Assembly (NCBI GenBank): GCA_964506185.1
Contig: CAZDKL010000022.1
Location: 1-31,339, forward strand
DNA from: UBA2144 sp964506185
GTDB taxonomy: Bacteria > Patescibacteriota > Gracilibacteria > Peribacterales > Peribacteraceae
Length of the DNA: 31,339 bases
Reading direction: 5' to 3'
Each line of letters begins with the position of its first letter. The stretch's first letter is position 1. The notes below the pieces were generated by a model. It was given only the letters and a program-made list of their open reading frames with translations, ran no database searches and was not told where the DNA came from. Shown here one piece after another: positions 1 through 6,918 of the stretch. The position numbers were made by a program, and so were the translations under genes.

Positions 1-1
1 A

Positions 2-430
2 TGGAAACTAAGTGAGTCGGAACTTTCATCTGTATGGACTTTCATATTTGCAAAATTTGTTAGGGATATTTGCGAAGGGCACCCGGTAGATTTTGAGGAA
101 TTAGAAGCAGAACTACTTAAAATGCAAGAAGAGGTGCTGCGTCATCTCGATGTAGATAAACACTGTTTGGGCAACGCAATTCAGGATGATCCTGGATGGG
201 TCACTGTGGGACAATTGTTTCAGGCTCGTGTTGACCATCTTATTAATGATCCGGAAACACATGTTGCAACTGCTGCGGATGTTGCTGTTGAGTTTCCTGT
301 TGTGCATGACCCCTACGGAGGGTCTCCACTGTATGAAAGTAATCCAAAGCTAAGAAGAGTTGTGTCACAAATGGTACCAAGTGTCTGTTTCGAGAGAGAA
401 GTCCCTTTTCATGGAGGATCAGCGATATAG
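2..430 (+). CDS. Partial hypothetical protein (3' end of a gene cut by the window edge)
   Basis: The frame is open from base 2, with no stop before TAG at 428-430, so the first 40 codons upstream of the internal ATG at 122 are probably coding too and the gene starts outside the window. The visible 142 residues are mixed hydrophilic, with an acidic stretch (EELEAELLKMQEEVLRHLDV) that could be helical. I see no signal peptide, membrane segment or catalytic motif. I do not recognise the family. The next gene, purP, has its own promoter about 30 bp downstream, so this gene need not share its regulation. Confidence 0.55.
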   Translation, partial: WKLSESELSSVWTFIFAKFVRDICEGHPVDFEELEAELLKMQEEVLRHLDVDKHCLGNAIQDDPGWVTVGQLFQARVDHLINDPETHVATAADVAVEFPVVHDPYGGSPLYESNPKLRRVVSQMVPSVCFEREVPFHGGSAI

Positions 431-458
431 ACGCTAATTGAATTCGATCAATTACACC

Positions 459-486
459 TTGATTTCCTGGTGAATTTTAGTAAAAT
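459..486 (+). promoter_or_regulatory. Candidate sigma70-type promoter of purP
   Basis: TTGATT (459-464), a 16-bp spacer and TAAAAT (481-486). Transcription would start near 493, about 12 nt before the purP ATG at 505. No Shine-Dalgarno sequence lies in that short leader. Confidence 0.45.
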
Positions 487-504
487 GACTGAAACCCAAT
501 TTTT

Positions 505-1563
505 ATGGCTACTACGCATCCCATATTACCGGCATCCACAGATCCGAAGGACTTCGTGATAGCAACTCTTGGATCCCATTCAGCACTCCAGATACTTAAA
601 GGGGCTAAAGATGAAGGAATGAAGACACTGGCGATTTGCGAGAAAGGACGCGAGAAACTTTATACAGAGAACTATCCGGTAGCTGATGAAGTGATTTTGC
701 TCGATAAGTTTTCTGATTGGGATGATAAGCTCGAGGAGGAACTTATAAAGAGAAATGCAGTCGTGATTCCTCACGGCTCTTTTATTGCCTACATGGGTCA
801 CGACAGAGTCCAGAATCTTCAGGCAATGTACTACGGAACCAAAGAAATACTTGAATGGGAATCGGACAGAAAGAAAGAAAGAGAATGGATGGAAAAAGCG
901 GGCCTTAAACTCCCGCGAGTTTACGAAAATCCGGATGATATCGATAAGCCTGTCATTGTTAAATTCCACGGAGCGGGCGGGGGATTCGGATACTTTGTAG
1001 CAAAAACTCCGGAACAGTTCTTTGAGGTTAAAAACCGCAAATATCCCGATCAAAATGACTTCGCAATTCAGGAATACATAGTGGGAGTTCCGCTCTACAT
1101 TCATTACTTCCAGTCGCCGGTAACAGGGGAGTTGGAAATTATGAGTTTTGATAAGAGATACGAATCCAATGCGGATTCGATCGGCAGAATTAAAGCCGAA
1201 GATCAGCTGGTTGCGAAGATTCACACGAGCTACACGGTTGTCGGAAACATCCCCGTCGTTGTCCGTGAATCATTGCTTCCGGAAATGTTTGAAATGGGTA
1301 AAAGAGTGGTGAAGACAAGTCAGGAACTTTGCGGAAACAAAGGACTATTCGGTCCGTTCTGCTTAGAGACAATTGTTACAAGAAAACTTGAAATCTTTGT
1401 GTTCGAAATCAGCGCCAGAATCGTTGCAGGTACAAATCCGTTTGTAGAAGGATCTCCTTACACGGCGCTTAGATACTCAGAACCCATGAGTACGGGACGC
1501 AGGCTCTCTAGAGACATTAAGCAGGCTATTGAACAAGGAAGATTGGAGGATGTGCTTGGATAA
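505..1563 (+). CDS. purP: PurP: formate-dependent FAICAR synthetase (ATP-grasp)
   Basis: The family makes FAICAR from AICAR, formate and ATP late in purine synthesis, replacing the 10-formyl-THF-dependent step of bacterial PurH. The 352-aa length matches archaeal PurP (about 360). The N-terminal domain has the hallmark IATLGSHSALQILKGAK (about residues 19-35) and PHGSFIAYMG. The ATP-grasp part has VKFHGAGGGFGYFVA (Gly-rich loop), QEYIVGVPLYIHYF and DKRYESNAD. The C-terminal domain has GLFGPFCLETI and EISARIVAGTNPFVEG. The key blocks appear intact, so it should be active. A divergent paralog follows 120 bp downstream. PurP is mainly archaeal, so an origin by transfer in this lineage is likely but is inference. 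Confidence 0.93.
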   Translation: MATTHPILPASTDPKDFVIATLGSHSALQILKGAKDEGMKTLAICEKGREKLYTENYPVADEVILLDKFSDWDDKLEEELIKRNAVVIPHGSFIAYMGHDRVQNLQAMYYGTKEILEWESDRKKEREWMEKAGLKLPRVYENPDDIDKPVIVKFHGAGGGFGYFVAKTPEQFFEVKNRKYPDQNDFAIQEYIVGVPLYIHYFQSPVTGELEIMSFDKRYESNADSIGRIKAEDQLVAKIHTSYTVVGNIPVVVRESLLPEMFEMGKRVVKTSQELCGNKGLFGPFCLETIVTRKLEIFVFEISARIVAGTNPFVEGSPYTALRYSEPMSTGRRLSRDIKQAIEQGRLEDVLG

Positions 1564-1625
1564 CGTTTATTCGTTACTTCGTTAATTCGTCTCAAGGTGA
1601 AGTCTAACGAAATAACGAATAAACG
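1564..1625. repeat. Intergenic low-complexity inverted repeat (word TTCGTTA)
   Basis: Left arm 1564-1583 (CGTTTATTCGTTACTTCGTT) and right arm 1606-1625 match as reverse complements at 19 of 20 positions. Each arm is itself made of a loose TTCGTTA/TAACGAA word, which continues to about 1640. It starts at the purP stop codon. The same word builds the element at 5517-5599. It could fold in RNA as a terminator-like stem, but there is no T run. Confidence 0.75.
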
Positions 1626-1635
1626 AATTAACCAA

Positions 1636-1665
1636 TTAACAAATGGTTTGAAGACATCGTAAAAT
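1636..1665 (+). promoter_or_regulatory. Candidate promoter of the second purP
   Basis: TTAACA (1636-1641), an 18-bp spacer and TAAAAT (1660-1665), 17 nt before the ATG at 1683. It suggests the two purP genes are separate transcription units. Confidence 0.35.
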
Positions 1666-1682
1666 AATCTAAACTTCATTCT

Positions 1683-2834
1683 ATGAACACTGCAGAGTTA
1701 CTCAAAGGCTACGACTTAAATAACATCACAATAGGTGTACTTGGCGGACACTCTGCATTGGATGTTTGCCATGGTGCCAAGAAGCATGGATTCAAAAATG
1801 TTTGTGTTGCCAGGAAGGGGAGAGAGAAAACTTATGAGAAGTATTACAAAACTCGGGATTCGGATTCGGGTTCGGGAATCGGCTGTATTGATGAGTTGAT
1901 TATTGTTGATAAGTTCCAAGACATTTTGAATGAGGATGTTCAGAAAAAACTTAGAGACTTAAATACCATATTCATCCACAACAGGTATTTCTGGGTGTAT
2001 TTTGATGATTTTTCTGAGGTTGAAAATAATTTTATGGTTCCAATATTCGGATCAAGATATTTATTGAGGGTTGAAGAACGCGATCAGCATTTCACTCAAT
2101 ACGATTTGCTGCACCTTGCAGGCATTAGAACTCCCAAAATCTTCAAATCACCAGATGAGATTGATTGCCCAGTTCTGGTGAAGGCTAATGAGGCAGAGCG
2201 TACCTATGAACGTGCCTTCTTTATTGCTGATGACAAGAGATCATGGGAGAAGGAGGGCAAGAAACTCGAAAAAGAGAACAAGGTTTCCTCGAAATGGCGA
2301 GAGGCCACCATTGAAGAGTTCATAATTGGAGCACATGTGAACTTTAACTTCTTCTATTCACCATTATCAGGTGAGTTAGAATTGATGGGGACTGATATGA
2401 GGAGGCAGACCAATCTTGATGGCTTCCTTAGAATGTTGGCTCCGCAGCAGAAACATGCTCTTGAGTTTGGCATGAGCCCAAAGATGATAGAAACAGGTCA
2501 TGTTGCTGTAACAGTCAAAGAATCAATACTGGAAAAGGCATTTGATCTGGGAGAAAAATTCGTTTCAGCTGCAAAAAATCTGACTCCCGAGGTTGATCCT
2601 TCGGCCAAAGGAATGATTGGACCTTTTGCATTACAGGGTGCTGTAACCGCCGAAGAAGGCAGTGAAGATATTGTGATATTTGATGTTTCTATGCGTATTC
2701 CAGGATCACCAGGAACAGTTTCAACTCCTTATACGCGTTACTTATATGGAGATTCCATCAGCGTAGGCGAAAGAGTGGCGATGGAATTGGACTCAGCTGT
2801 TAAGTCAGGCAAGGTTGAGGAGGTTGTTACCTAA
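1683..2834 (+). CDS. PurP-like paralog with altered ATP-grasp loop
   Basis: 383 aa, homologous over its length to the upstream purP: GVLGGHSALDVCHGAK near the N-terminus, then EEFIIGAHVNFNFFYSPLSGELELMG, GMIGPFALQG and DVSMRIPGSPG. Two differences matter. The Gly-rich loop of PurP (GAGGGFGYF in copy 1) is replaced by NEAERTYERAFF, and the PHGSF block is replaced by HNRYFWVYFDD. There is also a short Ser/Asp/Gly insert (DSDSGSG) near residue 60. Archaea often carry such a second PurP-like protein of unclear role. It may bind a related substrate or act as a partner subunit. I would not assign FAICAR synthetase activity to it. Confidence 0.85.
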   Translation: MNTAELLKGYDLNNITIGVLGGHSALDVCHGAKKHGFKNVCVARKGREKTYEKYYKTRDSDSGSGIGCIDELIIVDKFQDILNEDVQKKLRDLNTIFIHNRYFWVYFDDFSEVENNFMVPIFGSRYLLRVEERDQHFTQYDLLHLAGIRTPKIFKSPDEIDCPVLVKANEAERTYERAFFIADDKRSWEKEGKKLEKENKVSSKWREATIEEFIIGAHVNFNFFYSPLSGELELMGTDMRRQTNLDGFLRMLAPQQKHALEFGMSPKMIETGHVAVTVKESILEKAFDLGEKFVSAAKNLTPEVDPSAKGMIGPFALQGAVTAEEGSEDIVIFDVSMRIPGSPGTVSTPYTRYLYGDSISVGERVAMELDSAVKSGKVEEVVT

Positions 2835-2888
2835 AAAAGTTATTAGTTAATGTTAGGTTGGAGTATTGTTGGTATATTCAATTAAGAA

Positions 2889-2906
2889 GGTATGTGCGCA
2901 CATACC
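2889..2906. promoter_or_regulatory. Perfect 18-bp palindrome, likely operator of the ArsR-type regulator
   Basis: GGTATGTGCGCACATACC is perfectly self-complementary. It covers the -35 region of the promoter whose -10 is TATACT (2916-2921), so a dimer bound here would block transcription. ArsR-family proteins bind such inverted repeats at their own promoters, so autoregulation is the simplest reading. Confidence 0.6.
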
Positions 2907-2930
2907 TACATAGTATATACTGTAATTACT

Positions 2931-3200
2931 ATGTCTAATGTCATTAATCTTGAAAAACAACTGAAGGCTGTGGGCAGTCAAAGGCGCTTGAGAATTCTCT
3001 CATTCCTGAAGAAGAATCGATTTGCAACGGTTGAAGAGATTTGTAAGGCAGTTGGAGTTAGAAGCCAATCTGCATCTCAGCACCTCAGAATTCTACGCAG
3101 TGCTGATATTGTTACGTACTCGAAAAGGGGATTATTTGTCACATATCGTCTCAAGATTCCTCAAAAACAACCAATAAAACAAGTGATTAGTTTGCTTTAG
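2931..3200 (+). CDS. ArsR/SmtB-type winged-helix transcriptional regulator
   Basis: The 89-aa protein is one winged-helix domain: SQRRLRILSFLKKNRFATVEEICKAVGVRSQSASQHLRILRSADIVTYSKRGLFVTYRL. The SQSASQHLRIL segment is the recognition helix and the last part is the wing. The family dimerises and represses operons, releasing DNA on binding a metal or other ligand. Here I see no cysteine ligand set of the ArsR/SmtB kind (no ELCVC motif), so the signal is unknown. I chose ATG 2931 over the ATG at 2892 because the latter lies inside the palindrome and upstream of the -10 box (2916-2921). With that -10 only 9 nt before the ATG, the mRNA would be leaderless or nearly so. The target beyond itself is unclear. 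Confidence 0.82.
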   Translation: MSNVINLEKQLKAVGSQRRLRILSFLKKNRFATVEEICKAVGVRSQSASQHLRILRSADIVTYSKRGLFVTYRLKIPQKQPIKQVISLL

Positions 3201-3223
3201 ATTTGAATAATTATTTGTATAAT
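3196..3223 (+). promoter_or_regulatory. Candidate promoter ahead of the tRNA-Ala region
   Basis: TTTAGA (3196-3201), a 16-bp spacer and TATAAT (3218-3223), 11 nt before the tRNA-like GGGGCTG. A similar -10-like CATAAT (3325-3330) lies 11 nt before the intact tRNA, so the upstream sequence seems duplicated with the tRNA 5' part. Confidence 0.4.
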
Positions 3224-3234
3224 AAGAGCGGTGT

Positions 3235-3310
3235 GGGGCTGTAGCTCAGTTGGCTGTCGAGCATCCGCGAAGCGGAGGCGAGCAGTTTGAAGAGTTGTGC
3301 TCTAGCCAAC
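3235..3310 (+). pseudogene. tRNA-Ala 5' fragment with hairpin insert and inverted D-arm copy
   Basis: Bases 3235-3255 are identical to the first 21 bases of the intact tRNA-Ala at 3342. The sequence then leaves the tRNA and enters a small hairpin (TCCGC-gaa-GCGGA, 3264-3276). The segment 3297-3310 is the reverse complement of the tRNA D-arm region (GTTGGCTAGAGCAC). There is no anticodon arm, T arm or acceptor 3' strand, so it cannot be a working tRNA. It looks like a broken copy produced by rearrangement. Confidence 0.7.
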
Positions 3311-3341
3311 GTAATGATCTTTTGTCATAATAGACACACTA

Positions 3342-3418
3342 GGGGCTGTAGCTCAGTTGGCTAGAGCACCGCGTTTGCAACGCGGGGGTCAAGGGTTCGA
3401 ATCCCTTCAGCTCCACCA
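3342..3418 (+). tRNA. tRNA-Ala (anticodon TGC)
   Basis: A full cloverleaf of 77 nt: acceptor GGGGCTG/CAGCTCC, D arm GCTC/GAGC, anticodon stem CCGCG/CGCGG with loop TTTGCAA (anticodon TGC), T stem AAGGG/CCCTT with loop TTCGAAT, discriminator A and an encoded CCA. The acceptor stem has the G3-U70 pair that marks alanine tRNAs. Confidence 0.97.
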
Positions 3419-3590
3419 TTCGATTCGTCCGGCCTCGTTTAACTTCACCGAGACTACGCCAAGATGGTTAGAATCGGAGACTCGGCGAATCGCAGTTAAA
3501 CCGGTCTTCTCAGTACCACCAAAAACTTCAATTTCATTTTGTCAGATCCTTAGAAATAAATCTTCTTTAATAGACTTGTGGGCTGGCTTT

Positions 3591-4094
3591 CTAATTATTC
3601 TTTTCTTTACGTGAGAACCATTTACTAAACACTCCGCCGAAAGGAATGTATGACCCAGGTGAGGAGAAGGGCACCCAATCTCCTTTCATGCCCTTGGGCT
3701 CTTCGCTTTTAAAAGTATTCTTGTTTTTACTAGGAAACACTCCGCCGAAAGGAACGTATGACCCAGGTGAGGAGAAGGGCACCCAATCTCCTTTCATGCC
3801 CTTGGGCTCTTCGCTTTTAAAAGTATTCTTGTTTTTACTAGGAAACACTCCGCCGAAAGGAACGTATGACCCAGGTGAGGAGAAGGGCACCCAATCTCCT
3901 CGTGTTTGCTCTAAGACTTCAGGGGTAACTTTCTGCTCAAGCTCTTTCATCTCTCTGTCTCTATCTTTTGCTTCTGCAGACGGATCGTACTGGTGTGCTG
4001 TGACTTCTTGCTTTGGCTCAGACGGAATGTCACTTTTAGGCTTATTCGGACGTACCGGTTCTTCGTCGGGAGAATGTGATAATCGATCTACCAT
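3591..4094 (-). CDS. Tandem-repeat hypothetical protein (GDWVPFSSPGSYVPFGGVF repeats)
   Basis: 167 aa. The first ~65 residues are hydrophilic and rich in E, K, P and D. Then come three copies of the module GDWVPFSSPGSYVPFGGVF, joined by a charged linker (PSKNKNTFKSEEPKGMK). The full unit is 36 residues, or 108 bp. The protein ends in a basic tail (SRKEKNN). There is no signal peptide or membrane helix, and I do not recognise the module. I prefer this strand because its product is hydrophilic and its modules are regular; the opposite strand is also open. No Shine-Dalgarno sequence precedes the ATG. The repeat copies are almost identical in DNA, so the expansion is recent. Confidence 0.6.
   Translation of the reverse strand: MVDRLSHSPDEEPVRPNKPKSDIPSEPKQEVTAHQYDPSAEAKDRDREMKELEQKVTPEVLEQTRGDWVPFSSPGSYVPFGGVFPSKNKNTFKSEEPKGMKGDWVPFSSPGSYVPFGGVFPSKNKNTFKSEEPKGMKGDWVPFSSPGSYIPFGGVFSKWFSRKEKNN
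3628..3900. repeat. 108-bp direct tandem repeat, 2.5 copies
   Basis: Copies begin at 3628, 3736 and 3844 (the last runs only to 3900). Copies 1 and 2 differ at a single base (Val/Ile codon). The unit is a multiple of three and keeps the reading frame of the leftward gene. Confidence 0.95.
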
Positions 4095-4214
4095 ATTTAT
4101 TTGGGGTATCTGTCAGATGCTATTATAGCACTGACTGGCAACTTTTGCAACCAAGGAGGCACCCTTTTGCGATTCAATAGTGATTGTGGGTCTTTTGCAG
4201 CTTTTCAGTAGTTA

Positions 4215-4455
4215 CTAAAACACATCCTGTACACCAAGATCGTCACATATGTTTGTGAAGAATAAACCAAATGGCATGAGGAAGATGTGCTCTGCTCCAG
4301 TCATGATTGCGATAGGCCAGAAAAGTATGAAAATTGCATTCAGAACTATGAAGTTGTAATTCCCTCTAACGAAATGCATCCATTCAGGATATCCAATAAT
4401 ATCGGCCGACCTTCTTGCGATACTTGATCATAGAGGCGGACAAAATAATTCCCAT
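4215..4455 (-). pseudogene. Frameshifted paralog of the small membrane protein at 4864-5109
   Basis: From ATG 4455 the frame reads MGIILSASMIKYRKKVG and then hits a stop. Dropping one base at GGCCGAT (about 4404-4408) restores GDIIGYPEWM and continues to TAG at 4215. The joined product aligns with the intact neighbour: MIKYRKKVG/GDIIGYPEWM against MIRFRRIVG/GDMCGNAQWM, followed by a hydrophobic segment and FLMPFG against FFMPLA. It is either a decayed copy or a single-base sequencing error. A programmed shift is possible but nothing supports it. Confidence 0.7.
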
Positions 4456-4499
4456 GATGCTGACTCTAAATTTATACAGTGCTCTAGTTTTCCCTTCTT

Positions 4500-4635
4500 C
4501 GCAGAAAGCCCCAGGCTAAAGCCTGGGGGATGGATGCGCTAAGATTTTTATGTACTGCTACGGGGGGTTCCGCAAAATTCCTTTAGAGAACCTTTAAAAT
4601 GCCACGGCCTTTAAGGCCGTGGAGCTTCACATTAT
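4500..4635. mobile_element. IS200/IS605-like non-autonomous element (end hairpins only)
   Basis: Two strong stem-loops lie about 75 bp apart: CCCCAGGC-taaa-GCCTGGGG (4509-4528), followed by GATGGATGCGC, and CCACGGCC-tttaa-GGCCGTGG (4602-4622), followed by AGCTTCAC. Such GC-rich subterminal palindromes with these flanking words are typical of IS200/IS605 ends. No transposase or TnpB gene is present. It could be a MITE-like derivative, or the scar of an element that lost its genes. The assignment rests on resemblance alone. Confidence 0.5.
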
Positions 4636-4711
4636 ATAGCCAAGATCTCTTTTTTCACTCCACTTGAAATCTAACAATTTCAGTTTTTCATTCAGTTCTA
4701 CAAGCCCCGAG

Positions 4712-4846
4712 AGGAGTGTCAAGATATCCCCGTGGGGTTCGACTTTCAACTGATATGCTCCACCAACCTCCGCAGGAGGTTGTCAACCGAAGACTCCGCG
4801 AAGCGGAGCGCAGGTTGACTGATTCTACTAACACTCCTGACTACGG
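4712..4846. repeat. Nested hairpin cluster (REP-like)
   Basis: An outer pair AGGAGTGT/ACACTCCT encloses several stem-loops: CAACCTCC-gca-GGAGGTTG (4764-4782), CTCCGC-gaa-GCGGAG (4794-4808) and a wider GTCAACC/GGTTGAC pair around the latter. With the IS605-like element and the pseudogene it fills 4095-4863, where I see no intact protein gene. Confidence 0.6.
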
Positions 4847-4863
4847 TTGGCAGGCCATTATTA

Positions 4864-5109
4864 TTACCCCCTAATCATAAACATCTTGAACGGAGCTGCG
4901 AGAGGCATGAAGAAGGCATCTTCGAGATGGAAAATCATCAGCAGGCTAAACATAACAAGAATTATTGCGGCTATTATTACAATATTGTGGATTCCACCAA
5001 CCTTTAGCATCCATTGGGCATTCCCGCACATGTCGCCGACAATACGCCTGAATCTGATCATCACAATGGCCAACGCCAGTCCCAATAACCCGAGAAATGT
5101 TTGACCCAT
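4864..5109 (-). CDS. Small two-helix membrane protein, hypothetical
   Basis: 81 aa with two hydrophobic segments (about 5-19 and 43-62), a basic loop RFRRIVG between them, and a short C-terminus (MPLAAPFKMFMIRG). I do not recognise a family. A broken paralog lies at 4215-4455, which shows the sequence is a real gene that was duplicated. The chosen ATG lies 28 bp after the thioredoxin stop, so the two may be co-transcribed. The frame remains open to a start at 5151, but that would overlap the end of thioredoxin. Confidence 0.6.
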   Translation of the reverse strand: MGQTFLGLLGLALAIVMIRFRRIVGDMCGNAQWMLKVGGIHNIVIIAAIILVMFSLLMIFHLEDAFFMPLAAPFKMFMIRG

Positions 5110-5137
5110 ACATTCAATTTTAATAGGTACGATTAAG

Positions 5138-5455
5138 TTATGCAACTGCATCCAATTCCTTCATAATATCTTCTTTGGACTTAGCTCCTACAAATGTGGC
5201 AACAGCTTCGCCGCCTTTAAAAATAATAAATGTAGGAATGCTCATTACAGAGAACTTTCCTGCAGTCTCTGCACTTTCATCAACGTTAACTTTCACGATC
5301 TTAGCTTTGCCTTCGTACTCAGTTGAAAGTTCGTCAATTATTGGGAGCATGGACTTGCAAGGTCCGCACCACGGTGCCCAGAAATCTACGAGGACTGGAA
5401 CATCGGATTTAAGCACTTCGGCTTCAAAATCTGCATCTGTTACTTCTTTTGCCAT
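5138..5455 (-). CDS. trxA: Thioredoxin
   Basis: 105 aa, the normal length for a single-domain thioredoxin. The active site is WCGPC (Cys30, Cys33) in FWAPWCGPCK. The cis-proline appears in MSIPTFIIF, and KVNVDES and the C-terminal GAKSKEDIMKELD fit the fold. It reduces protein disulfides in the cytoplasm. I chose the ATG giving MAKEVTDADF, because the 15 extra residues upstream are not thioredoxin-like. A TATAAT on this strand (5489-5484) may belong to its promoter. A small membrane-protein gene follows. Confidence 0.95.
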   Translation of the reverse strand: MAKEVTDADFEAEVLKSDVPVLVDFWAPWCGPCKSMLPIIDELSTEYEGKAKIVKVNVDESAETAGKFSVMSIPTFIIFKGGEAVATFVGAKSKEDIMKELDAVA

Positions 5456-5516
5456 AAAACTCAGTGGGGAAAATGATATTTCAATTATATTGTCTAACAA
5501 CGCTGTTTGCCAGCTT

Positions 5517-5599
5517 TGTTATTTCGTTTATTCGTTATTTTGTTATTTTTTTAACAAAAACATTATATTTGTACTAAATAACGAAGTAACGAAATAACG
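5517..5599. repeat. Intergenic low-complexity inverted repeat (word TTCGTTA), second copy
   Basis: Left arm 5517-5540 and right arm 5576-5599 match as reverse complements at 21 of 24 positions. The arms are built from the same TTATTTCGTTA word as 1564-1625. The AT-rich loop carries a T run followed by AACAAAAA. It lies between the pgi stop and the trx promoter, both leftward, and could act as a terminator for pgi. Confidence 0.75.
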
Positions 5600-5611
5600 T
5601 TTGTGAATCAA

Positions 5612-6883
5612 TTATCCGCCAAGCAAGTCTTTAGTAATCTTCTTTCCAACCTCAACCGCTGGTTGCCCATACGGATCAATTCGATAAAGTTTTCCAAGTA
5701 ACACAACTTCGGTCATTAGCAGGAAGAATAGTTCTCCCAGGAATCGTTCGTGAAGCGCTGGCATTGTAATAGTCACGTTTGGTCTGTTTGCTTTGACCAA
5801 TGCCTGGCTTGTACCTACGTGACAAGCATCCAAAAGCTCGCCAATTTCTTTTCCTTCAATGTAAGCAAAGTTATCTCCCATATCATCAGGTAATTTTAAG
5901 CTTTCCTTTTTGTCCTCGCGAATAAATAGGTGCCAGCATTTGCGGGGGCCTGCCATCCATTGCTGAAGGAGAGAGTGTTGATCTTGAGTGCCAATTGCAG
6001 CGAGTGGAATTGGATTCGAAGTCTCCGTTTTGCCCAAGCTCTCTGCAATCAATTGCTGGTTCCATCTCGCGACTGATTCAAGTCTTTGAGAATATGGCAT
6101 TATTACACGTATGGGATAGCCTCTTTTCGAATCAAGTAAGAATTGAACAGAGGCAAGGAGTGCCGCAGGGTTTTCATCGAGATCTGTATTCTGACATGCG
6201 GTGTCCATTTCCTTGGCACCTCTAACAAAGTCATCAACATTACCGTCAAGTAGTGCAACCGGAAGTAATCCAATGGGTGTAAAAATTGAATATCGGCCAC
6301 CAACATCAGATGGAATTGGGAGCATCCTTATTCCGTGTTCAAGACAGAACTTTCTAAGTAATCCTGAGGTAGGATCAGTCAAACCGATTACACGCTCAGG
6401 GGCTTTGTCCTTCATCACAGCTTTTAGTTTCTCCCAACACAAGAAAAATAGACTCATTGGTTCCAGAGTTCCTCCGGACTTGCTTGCAATAACTACTAAT
6501 GTCTTCTTCCAATCCACAAGTTTCATTGTCATATCAACAATTGCGGGATCAAGAGTATCGAGCAAATGAAATTCAATTGTATCCGGACCTTCAAATACTT
6601 CTCTGATCACTTTGGGTCCAAGTCCGCTACCTCCAATTCCTATCCAAACAACACTCTTAATCCTTTGTGACTTTGCTTGCGATGCAACGTCTTTAACAGC
6701 TTCAATTGTAACCTTATTATACGGATCCATAGACCAAGCATGATCCCCGTTCTTACGCTCGCTTAGAAAATTCTCCGTGTAACGCTTCATTGTGGTGCGC
6801 ATTGCGTCTAAATCCTGCTCCGGAATTCCGTGAGACGGAGTGATTGTTTTTCCAAGCGCGTTGGTGATGTCGAGAGTTAGCAT
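5612..6883 (-). CDS. pgi: Glucose-6-phosphate isomerase
   Basis: It interconverts glucose-6-phosphate and fructose-6-phosphate. 423 aa, the short bacterial form. Conserved blocks are WIGIGGSGLGP (sugar-phosphate loop), SKSGGTLEP (SIS-domain phosphate site), DVGGRYSIFTPIGLLP (signature 1), QDQHSLLQQWMAGP, and near the end YRIDPYGQPAVEVGKK, which corresponds to signature 2 in a slightly changed form. The protein looks complete. ATG 6883 begins MLTLDITNAL. A TAAGACGTAAG-type repeat fills the 35 bp between ruvA and this gene. Both run leftward, so they may form one operon with ruvA first. Confidence 0.95.
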   Translation of the reverse strand: MLTLDITNALGKTITPSHGIPEQDLDAMRTTMKRYTENFLSERKNGDHAWSMDPYNKVTIEAVKDVASQAKSQRIKSVVWIGIGGSGLGPKVIREVFEGPDTIEFHLLDTLDPAIVDMTMKLVDWKKTLVVIASKSGGTLEPMSLFFLCWEKLKAVMKDKAPERVIGLTDPTSGLLRKFCLEHGIRMLPIPSDVGGRYSIFTPIGLLPVALLDGNVDDFVRGAKEMDTACQNTDLDENPAALLASVQFLLDSKRGYPIRVIMPYSQRLESVARWNQQLIAESLGKTETSNPIPLAAIGTQDQHSLLQQWMAGPRKCWHLFIREDKKESLKLPDDMGDNFAYIEGKEIGELLDACHVGTSQALVKANRPNVTITMPALHERFLGELFFLLMTEVVLLGKLYRIDPYGQPAVEVGKKITKDLLGG

Positions 6884-6885
6884 GG

Positions 6886-6918
6886 TTAGGACGTAAGACT
6901 TAAGACGTAAGAAGTAAG
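6886..6918. repeat. TAAGACGTAAG direct-repeat element, copy 1
   Basis: A short run of near-copies of GTAAGACTTAAGACGTAAG fills the space between the ruvA stop and the pgi start. The same word occurs at 11317-11350 and 27310-27345, always touching a gene boundary. Confidence 0.7.

Noticed and set aside
2889..2930. Earlier arsR start at 2892
   Set aside because: It falls inside the operator palindrome and upstream of the -10 box. The domain begins only after the ATG at 2931.
3419..3590. Gene or RNA between tRNA-Ala and the repeat protein
   Set aside because: I saw no frame with start signals, no cloverleaf and no strong hairpin in this stretch.
3628..3900. Possible CRISPR array (regular repeats)
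   Set aside because: The repeats are 108 bp, head to tail without variable spacers, and keep a reading frame. This is a coding tandem repeat.
3646..4128. Rightward reading frame across the 108-bp repeats as the real gene
   Set aside because: It has no ribosome site and gives odd hydrophobic repeats. The leftward product is hydrophilic with a regular aromatic/Gly module, so I chose that strand, with only moderate confidence.
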